A DNA stretch of 9,810 bases, taken from contig JACMLS010001087.1 of NCBI GenBank assembly GCA_014379485.1, positions 1-9,810 on the forward strand, read 5' to 3'. Origin of the DNA: Bacteroidia bacterium. Its GTDB lineage: Bacteria; Bacteroidota; Bacteroidia; B-17B0; Aurantibacillaceae. The notes beneath the pieces are model-generated. The model was given only the letters and a program-made list of their open reading frames with translations. It was not told the DNA's origin and ran no database searches. Shown piece by piece: positions 5,782 through 9,810 of this stretch (its first letter is position 1; every line of letters begins with the position of its first letter). A program made the translations under genes and the position numbers.

Positions 5782-6603
5782 TCAAACTGTTTTAATTGCA
5801 AACAACAACTGCCACAAAGCCGGCGTAACAATTCCATCTGCAGTAATTTTTTGACTTGTCTGATAATTTTTTACAGCGGTTTCAGTATTGTTGCCAAATT
5901 TTCCGTCAACACCTTTTGTATCAAAACCAAGTGCGGTTAATTTTTCCTGCAGCGCAACTACTTTATCAAAATAGGTAAGAGATTTTGAAATTGTTTTTAA
6001 ACCGGCAAGGTTCCAAAGGTCTGCAAGTGTTCCATAAAAATAATCTGAGTCAACCGGCGTTATACCTGCAAAATTTCCTTGTGCAGAATATTGCCAGATA
6101 CTTAGTTTTTGCCAGCCACCAAAAAGTGCGGGCGGTGTTGCAGAATATTTTGCAACCCACAACGGCGAATCTGTAAAGAGCCCAGAGTTGCCAAGATATG
6201 TTTTCCAGAAAGGGCCACCGGTATAAATAACAGGCTTTACTCCGAATGCAGCAGTAACTGTATCTATCCAGATCTTTACATTGGCAACATAGGTTTGCAC
6301 ATTTACAGTGGCATCAGAAGTTTCAATATCCAGCATAGGCGGCAGGTCTTTTCCGCTTACAGGTTTTACTGTGCTGATAAAAAAATCTGCCTGCGCTTTA
6401 GGATCTTGTGTGGGTCTGAAAAAATGGTACGCACCTTTCATAACAGAAGTTTTGCCAACACCCGCCCATTGTGTTGCGAAGGCAGTTGAAACAAGTGTGG
6501 TGCCGTCTGTTGCTTTAATGTAACAGAACGCAATGCCCGATGAATTAAAAAGCGAATAATCTTTTACATTCTGGTAGCGCGATATGTCTATTCCTTGCAG
6601 CAT
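5782..6603 (-). CDS. GH25 muramidase (lysozyme) with peptidoglycan-binding domain
   Basis: A 273-aa glycoside hydrolase family 25 enzyme that would cleave beta-1,4 links between N-acetylmuramic acid and N-acetylglucosamine. Residues 1-200 form the GH25 domain: GIDISRYQ with D6, YIKATDG, GAYHFF, the catalytic DxE in MLDIETSD (D92, E94), and WQYS followed by VDSDYF (D185/D187). Residues 210-268 form a PG_binding_1 domain (VVALQEKLTALGFDTKGVDG, NNTETAVKNYQ, DGIVTPALWQLL). The protein begins directly with the first GH25 strand, so there is no signal peptide, and the ATG cannot be moved upstream into one because the gene before it ends 49 bp away. Phage and holin-dependent lysozymes often have this leaderless layout, but no holin is visible. 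It lies between the helical protein and the protease in a same-strand cassette. Confidence 0.94.
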   Translation of the reverse strand: MLQGIDISRYQNVKDYSLFNSSGIAFCYIKATDGTTLVSTAFATQWAGVGKTSVMKGAYHFFRPTQDPKAQADFFISTVKPVSGKDLPPMLDIETSDATVNVQTYVANVKIWIDTVTAAFGVKPVIYTGGPFWKTYLGNSGLFTDSPLWVAKYSATPPALFGGWQKLSIWQYSAQGNFAGITPVDSDYFYGTLADLWNLAGLKTISKSLTYFDKVVALQEKLTALGFDTKGVDGKFGNNTETAVKNYQTSQKITADGIVTPALWQLLFAIKTV

Positions 6604-6652
6604 GGTTATTGGGTTTTGGTATGAATAATTTTATTTTGTATCATTAAGAAAT

Positions 6653-8116
6653 TCAATTCTTCTTCATAAAATCTTTTGTCTCAATCCATTTATCAAAACG
6701 CACCAGCTCATGCCCGTAAGGTTTCCAGGCCAGTTCTCCTTCTCCCTCTTTTAATAATTTTATAAGGTTTGCCTGTTCTTTGCGGGTTTTTACAAAATCA
6801 AAACGCGAGGCGGCAAGGTGTTTCATAATGCCGCAAATAATTAAAAGCCTTTTATCTGTATGCTCAAAATATTTTGCGCTGCGGTAAAAGAATTTTCTGA
6901 GGGCTTCTGAGCGCATGTTCAGCATTTCCCATTTCTGTTGTTCTGCAATACACATTATATTCAGCACAATACTATATACCTCCTGGCAGCAATGCGGTTT
7001 GCGGCTGAATTTTATTTCGGCAAGCGATTTTTCTGCTGCTGCGTATTGCGAAGAAAGAAACTGGGCGGTTGCTTTAAAATAATTCCATTTAAATTTAAGA
7101 AAAGCGTTTTCTTTAAGCGCAGAAGAATAGGAAATGGTAAGCAGAATGGTTTTCAGCTTCTCAGGCAAAGAACAATGCAGTGCAGAAACAAAAATGTTTT
7201 CAAGAATAAAAAAATCATCTACCGCACATTTTTTTATTTCTTCTTCGGTTAAACTTCCAAGAATTTTTTGCGCAGCAATTTTTTCTCCCTCTAATATTTT
7301 AACAAGTGCGTTGCATGCTTTTACATTTCCCGAAAGAAAATCATCATCAAACACTTTATTCTTTAAAAGCACCTTATTAAGTTCTGAAATGTAAAAGAGT
7401 ACCTTTCTTATATCTGAACGGTACAACTCAATATGAAGCCTTGCCAGATGATAATAGTACTCTACCCTTTCAGAAACTATTTTTTTTCTTTTCCGGTCAA
7501 TAACTCCCGCCCTCAGTTCCCATTCTTCCAACTGAGCTTCAGATGGCAAAACCCCGCTCAGCCCCGGCTTTCTTGTTTCGTAAAAAAGCATTTTAACAGT
7601 GGTAAAAAGATGCATTTTTTCCATGCACACTTTCATTTTTTCCATCACCACACCAAAATCCTTTCCATAAAAACCATTCCCAAGTATATACTGCTCACAT
7701 ACAATAAACTGTTCTGCAAAAAGTTCATTCCGCTCAGCAATTTTCATGGCCTTAATACCTGTTACGCCGGCTTCTTTGTACATTTTCTTACCAACCAGGT
7801 GTATCATTTCAATTACTAATTTGCGGCAAGTCTCAGATTCCTTTAAAAAATCTTTTCCGCAGTGGTTATCTGTAGAAAGGTTGATTGCATTCAGCGAATT
7901 ATCCTTATTGCGGATATTTGAATATGCCGCCTCTACTCCCTTAACTCCTTTTTCTTTCGTTTTTGATTTTAGTCCGGGTACTTGCTTATCTATTAAAGTG
8001 GTAAACGGTTTTTTTTCATTTGAATGTTTCTTTTTTGAATAACGGCTCTCCATTATCTCTCTCATCTTCTTTTCAGAAGCACTCGTCCGTTCAACAGATT
8101 TTTTCAGATTCCCCAT
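6653..8116 (-). CDS. Large alpha-helical protein of unknown function
   Basis: A protein of 487 aa from the ATG at 8116. The open frame continues to an ATG at 8185, but that extension is encoded by the terminator hairpin at 8151-8194, and the ATG at 8116 has an A-rich leader, so I chose the latter. The first 80 or so residues are basic and probably disordered (KKSVERTSASEKK, KSKTKEKGVKG). The rest is almost entirely helical, with paired amphipathic helices reminiscent of TPR or other helical-repeat scaffolds. The C-terminus has a distinctive WKPYGHELVRFDKWIE motif. No enzyme motif, membrane segment or signal peptide is seen. From memory, long helical hypothetical proteins with a similar C-terminus are frequent in this phylum, but I know no function. 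It is the first gene of a cassette with a muramidase and a protease. Confidence 0.8.
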   Translation of the reverse strand: MGNLKKSVERTSASEKKMREIMESRYSKKKHSNEKKPFTTLIDKQVPGLKSKTKEKGVKGVEAAYSNIRNKDNSLNAINLSTDNHCGKDFLKESETCRKLVIEMIHLVGKKMYKEAGVTGIKAMKIAERNELFAEQFIVCEQYILGNGFYGKDFGVVMEKMKVCMEKMHLFTTVKMLFYETRKPGLSGVLPSEAQLEEWELRAGVIDRKRKKIVSERVEYYYHLARLHIELYRSDIRKVLFYISELNKVLLKNKVFDDDFLSGNVKACNALVKILEGEKIAAQKILGSLTEEEIKKCAVDDFFILENIFVSALHCSLPEKLKTILLTISYSSALKENAFLKFKWNYFKATAQFLSSQYAAAEKSLAEIKFSRKPHCCQEVYSIVLNIMCIAEQQKWEMLNMRSEALRKFFYRSAKYFEHTDKRLLIICGIMKHLAASRFDFVKTRKEQANLIKLLKEGEGELAWKPYGHELVRFDKWIETKDFMKKN

Positions 8117-8144
8117 ATTTTTTTTCTCAGGCACTTCTATAAAT

Positions 8145-8194
8145 GAAAAAACCCGTTCTGTACTCGGATTTTTACATCTGAGCACAGAACGGGT
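8145..8194 (-). terminator. Terminator/attenuator hairpin before the helical-protein gene
   Basis: ACCCGTTCTGT (8151-8161) pairs perfectly with ACAGAACGGGT (8184-8194). Inside, after one A-C mismatch, CTCGGAT (8163-8169) pairs with ATCTGAG (8176-8182) with one G-T (plus-strand reading), leaving a six-base loop. Bases 8146-8151 are all A, so the minus-strand RNA ends in a six-U run, the pattern of an intrinsic terminator. It sits only 28 bp before the ATG at 8116. Either it ends an upstream minus-strand transcript, or it attenuates the lytic cassette. The structure is seen; which role applies is inference. Confidence 0.75.
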
Positions 8195-8350
8195 GGTTCG
8201 AGAGCTAAAATAACATTAATTTTCTAATCCAAAATTCTTTTGTCGCAATTCTGCTAAACTTTTTAATTTTTTTAGCGTTTTTAAACCACCCTACCCTATC
8301 CGGAATACATTTAAAAACAAGGCAATTCTTAAATTCTTCCTTTTTAAAAG
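8195..8350. other. AT-rich spacer
   Basis: No coding region, promoter match or structured RNA was found here beyond a 13-bp palindrome CCTTTT-T-AAAAGG ending at 8351. It separates the hairpin at 8151-8194 from the transcription unit that starts near 8400. No minus-strand TAnnTTTG was found for the cassette reading leftwards. Confidence 0.4.
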
Positions 8351-8375
8351 GATTTAAATGATTCTTATTTAAATC
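8351..8375. promoter_or_regulatory. Palindrome GATTTAAAT-N7-ATTTAAATC, candidate operator
   Basis: Perfect 9-base arms (8351-8359 and 8367-8375) are separated by GATTCTT. The right arm overlaps the place where the -33 element of the promoter at 8393 should be, a typical position for a repressor site. AT-rich palindromes arise by chance more easily than GC-rich ones, so confidence is moderate. Confidence 0.4.
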
Positions 8376-8392
8376 AATTCAAAAATTTATTT

Positions 8393-8400
8393 TATCTTTG
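8393..8400 (+). promoter_or_regulatory. TATCTTTG, -7 promoter element of Bacteroidota type
   Basis: An exact TAnnTTTG match in a non-coding region, directed into a unit that ends in a terminator. Transcription should begin about 6-9 bases downstream, near 8406-8409. At the -33 position there is TTTA rather than TTTG. The pairing of promoter and terminator around a structured 230-base stretch makes chance less likely. Confidence 0.6.
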
Positions 8401-8468
8401 TCTTATTAAATAAACACTTTTTACCCCCTGTTCTTTTTTCAGCTTAAAAATTCTTCACATTTAAAATA

Positions 8469-8600
8469 ATGTACGCAGGGGCGCAAGCCCGTAAACCACC
8501 CGTACAGGTACAATGCCCGGTTCGCCGGGCATCTGTATTTATAACAGTACCAGCTATTAAAAACGAATTGGACGTTCTCAGAAGTGCAAAATACAGGTAA
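8469..8600 (+). CDS. Possible 43-aa basic small protein
   Basis: An ATG at 8469 opens 43 codons, ending in TAA at 8600 directly before the terminator stem at 8603. It is preceded by an A-rich leader (ACATTTAAAATA) and a TATCTTTG promoter 69 bases before the ATG. The product begins MYAGAQARKPPVQVQ and ends ELDVLRSAKYR. It is basic, has one cysteine, no membrane segment, and matches nothing I know. In favour: the promoter, start context, and stop placed at the terminator. Against: the same bases form perfect hairpins with GCAA and TTCG loops, and the N-terminal half reads like translated GC-rich structured RNA. Both may hold in part. Confidence 0.3.
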   Translation: MYAGAQARKPPVQVQCPVRRASVFITVPAIKNELDVLRSAKYR

Positions 8601-8602
8601 AT

Positions 8603-8635
8603 AAAAAAGGTCTCATTTCTGAAACCTTTTTTTTT
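8603..8635. terminator. Bidirectional terminator
   Basis: AAAAAAGGT (8603-8611) pairs with ACCTTTTTT (8624-8632). The stem extends inward through TCA/TGA across one mismatch to a TTTC loop. A nine-T run (8627-8635) follows on the plus strand, and the A6 at 8603 gives a six-U run on the minus strand. It can end both the plus-strand small unit and the minus-strand OmpA-family gene that stops at 8657. Confidence 0.8.
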
Positions 8636-8656
8636 CTCAACATACTCTATTAAGCA

Positions 8657-9810
8657 TTACATCTTAATAATTATAAATTCTGTTCTCCTGTTTTCCTGGT
8701 GCTGATCTTCTGTACAGGTAGATTTTACAGTGCCCTCGCAGGCACAATCGTTTTTCAGTTTAGATTCGCCATAACCTTTGCCCGAAATACGTTCAGGATT
8801 GGTGATGCGTTTTTTTACATACTCTGCAGATGCTTTTGCGCGGTTGTCAGACAACTTTGTGTTTGCAGCGGCTGTACCTCTGCAATCTGTATGAGAACCC
8901 AGTTCAATTACCATGGTGGAATTTTCGTTCATCACCTTTACAATTTTTTCAAGCTCTGTAGAGGCTGCCGGGCGGATTGTGTATTTTCCGAGATCAAAAT
9001 AAATTGGTTTTATGTTGATGAGTTTTGCAAGATCAGTTCCTACAGCAACTTTGTCAAGCGAAAGATCCATTTCGCTCTGAATGTTGTATTGGCCTTCTTT
9101 GTCAAGCGATTTGTTGTAGGTAACAGTTTTTGTAAGGTAACCGTCTTTTTCCAAAACAATATTATAGCTCACGCGATCATTCAGTTTATTTTCTGAAAGA
9201 ACTTTTCTGAAATCTCCGCTTGCAGGCGTAACAATTTTTTCTTCTTTGCCGGAAATATTGTTAACTAATTTTATTTTTACTCCTTCAATCGGCGTTGTAG
9301 TTCCTTTTTCTGTAATGAGTGCATACAAACAAAGTCCCGGATCTTTTTCAAGTACAACATCAGCAACAATCACATCTTCTTTGCTTTCTGTTGAAACAGG
9401 AGTGTTCCCTTCAAAATAAGTTGTTTTGCTTCCGTTCAGTTTAAATTTTTTATCGGCTTCCGTTTCAAAAGAATAAGAACCATCAGTTCCTGTTGTAACT
9501 GCTCCTATTTCTTTTCCCTCATCATCCGTTAATTTTACGAGTGTTGCAGCAACAATGTTCCCGGTTTTATCTTTTGCAGTTCCTTTAATTGTTTTTCCGA
9601 ATTTAAACGGCTTCAGTAAATTAAAAGCGTAAATATCATCGTCTCCTTTTCCTCCAGTTCTGTTAGAAGAAAAGTATCCTGATTTCATTTGTTTATCTAG
9701 GATCAAAGAAAAATCATCTCTGCTTGTGTTTACCGGCGCACCTAAATTTCTTATAGGTCCAAAACCCGTTGGTTTTATTTGCGACAGAAAAATATCAAGA
9801 CCTCCTAAAC
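8657..9810 (-). CDS. OmpA-family protein with PD40 and carboxypeptidase-regulatory domains (partial)
   Basis: The C-terminal 384 or so residues of a larger protein; the frame stays open to the window edge, so the N-terminus lies beyond 9810. The TTG at 9706 is internal, because upstream in-frame codons read LGGLDIFLSQIKPTGFGPIR, typical of PD40/WD40-like repeats. The order is: end of a PD40 propeller (SGYFSSNRTGGKGDDDIYAF), one or two carboxypeptidase-regulatory-like beta domains (GTAKDKTGNIVAATLVKL, DGSYSFET; then EGVKIKLVNN), and a C-terminal OmpA domain (IYFDLGKYTIRP, GSHTDCRGTAAANTKLSDNR) with the Asp and Arg used to bind diaminopimelate in peptidoglycan. The family anchors the outer membrane to the wall; PorE of the type IX secretion system shares this architecture, but many paralogues exist, so no symbol is given. 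Confidence 0.9.
   Translation of the reverse strand, partial: LGGLDIFLSQIKPTGFGPIRNLGAPVNTSRDDFSLILDKQMKSGYFSSNRTGGKGDDDIYAFNLLKPFKFGKTIKGTAKDKTGNIVAATLVKLTDDEGKEIGAVTTGTDGSYSFETEADKKFKLNGSKTTYFEGNTPVSTESKEDVIVADVVLEKDPGLCLYALITEKGTTTPIEGVKIKLVNNISGKEEKIVTPASGDFRKVLSENKLNDRVSYNIVLEKDGYLTKTVTYNKSLDKEGQYNIQSEMDLSLDKVAVGTDLAKLINIKPIYFDLGKYTIRPAASTELEKIVKVMNENSTMVIELGSHTDCRGTAAANTKLSDNRAKASAEYVKKRITNPERISGKGYGESKLKNDCACEGTVKSTCTEDQHQENRRTEFIIIKM

Larger units (their letters stand above)
8407..8635 (+). ncRNA. Candidate structured small RNA or small-protein mRNA
   Basis: A stand-alone transcription unit of about 230 nt between the promoter at 8393 and the terminator at 8603. Its centre is GC-rich against an AT-rich background and folds locally: GGGC-GCAA-GCCC (8479-8490, a GNRA-type loop) and ATGCCCGG-TTCG-CCGGGCAT (8513-8532, perfect 8-bp stem). 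GGTAC (8507-8511) and GTACC (8547-8551) can close around the second hairpin. CCCCTG (8425-8430) could alternatively pair with CAGGGG (8476-8481) and compete with the first. I do not recognise a known family such as 6S, SRP, tmRNA or a named riboswitch. The 5' limit is estimated from the promoter. The unit may instead be the mRNA of the 43-codon ORF at 8469. Confidence 0.45.

Noticed and set aside
8117..8185. Upstream ATG extending the helical protein by 23 residues
   Set aside because: The extension is encoded by the terminator hairpin and its T-run. The ATG at 8116 has a better leader.
3753..8293. Shared 12-mer TAGGGTGGTTTA (3753-3764) and its reverse complement (8282-8293)
   Set aside because: A 12-base match between two places in about 10 kb is expected a few times by chance, and the flanks do not align.
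8471..8551. tRNA-like or known-family RNA
   Set aside because: The hairpins do not form a tRNA cloverleaf: there is no acceptor stem, anticodon arm or GGTTCGA-type T arm in position, and no tmRNA, SRP or RNase P signatures are seen.
8657..9706. Treating the OmpA-family gene as complete from a TTG at 9706
   Set aside because: The frame remains open to the window edge and the upstream codons encode PD40-type sequence, so the gene is cut by the window rather than starting there.

Overview
The window looks like chromosomal DNA of a member of the Bacteroidota, probably from the Chitinophagales/Sphingobacteriia side. It is AT-rich, start codons follow A-rich leaders rather than Shine-Dalgarno sequences, TAnnTTTG-type promoter elements are visible, and the gene content fits: a PD40/carboxypeptidase-regulatory/OmpA protein, a HisKA_3 kinase with a NarL-type regulator, and a DUF3606 domain. 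There are no tRNA or rRNA genes, transposases or CRISPR arrays. No gene is exact enough for a secure gene symbol.

Layout. (1) 1-285 is non-coding, with a strong hairpin terminator (25-66) and a perfect 17-bp palindrome (221-237). (2) 286-2686, minus strand, is a tightly overlapping four-gene operon: a 106-aa soluble protein with a CPPRC motif, a seven-helix membrane protein, a histidine kinase with almost no extracytoplasmic part, and a LuxR/NarL-type response regulator. Two tandem dyads of the same ATCCGTA/TACGGAT half-site lie upstream at 2868-2907. (3) 2926-3525, plus strand, is a DUF3606-HNH nuclease fusion. It is followed by a 324-bp non-coding stretch with repeats and a terminator. (4) 3850-4359, plus strand, is an orphan single-pass membrane protein with a beta-rich domain, bracketed by two copies of a purine-rich repeat. 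(5) A perfect 14-bp-stem terminator (4592-4630) separates it from a convergent minus-strand cassette, 8116 to 4663: a large helical protein of unknown function, a GH25 muramidase with a peptidoglycan-binding domain, and an astacin-type zinc protease with a PPC-like C-terminus. None of the three has a recognisable signal peptide. A terminator-like hairpin stands directly before the first start codon of this cassette. (6) 8195-8656 lacks long genes but appears to hold an independent plus-strand transcription unit: palindrome, TATCTTTG promoter, RNA hairpins with GCAA and TTCG loops, a 43-codon ORF, and a terminator. (7) 8657-9810, minus strand, is the C-terminal part of an OmpA-family outer-membrane/peptidoglycan-anchoring protein whose N-terminus lies beyond the window.

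How the genes may work together. In the first operon the membrane protein probably senses the signal that the nearly sensor-less kinase passes to the regulator, and the dyads are candidate binding sites for that regulator. The second cassette combines a wall hydrolase and a protease that lack export signals with an uncharacterised helical protein. This suggests lysis-released or specially exported lytic enzymes, but no delivery machinery is visible. The least explained parts are the 8351-8636 transcription unit, the hairpin at 8151-8194 and the leaderless lytic cassette.
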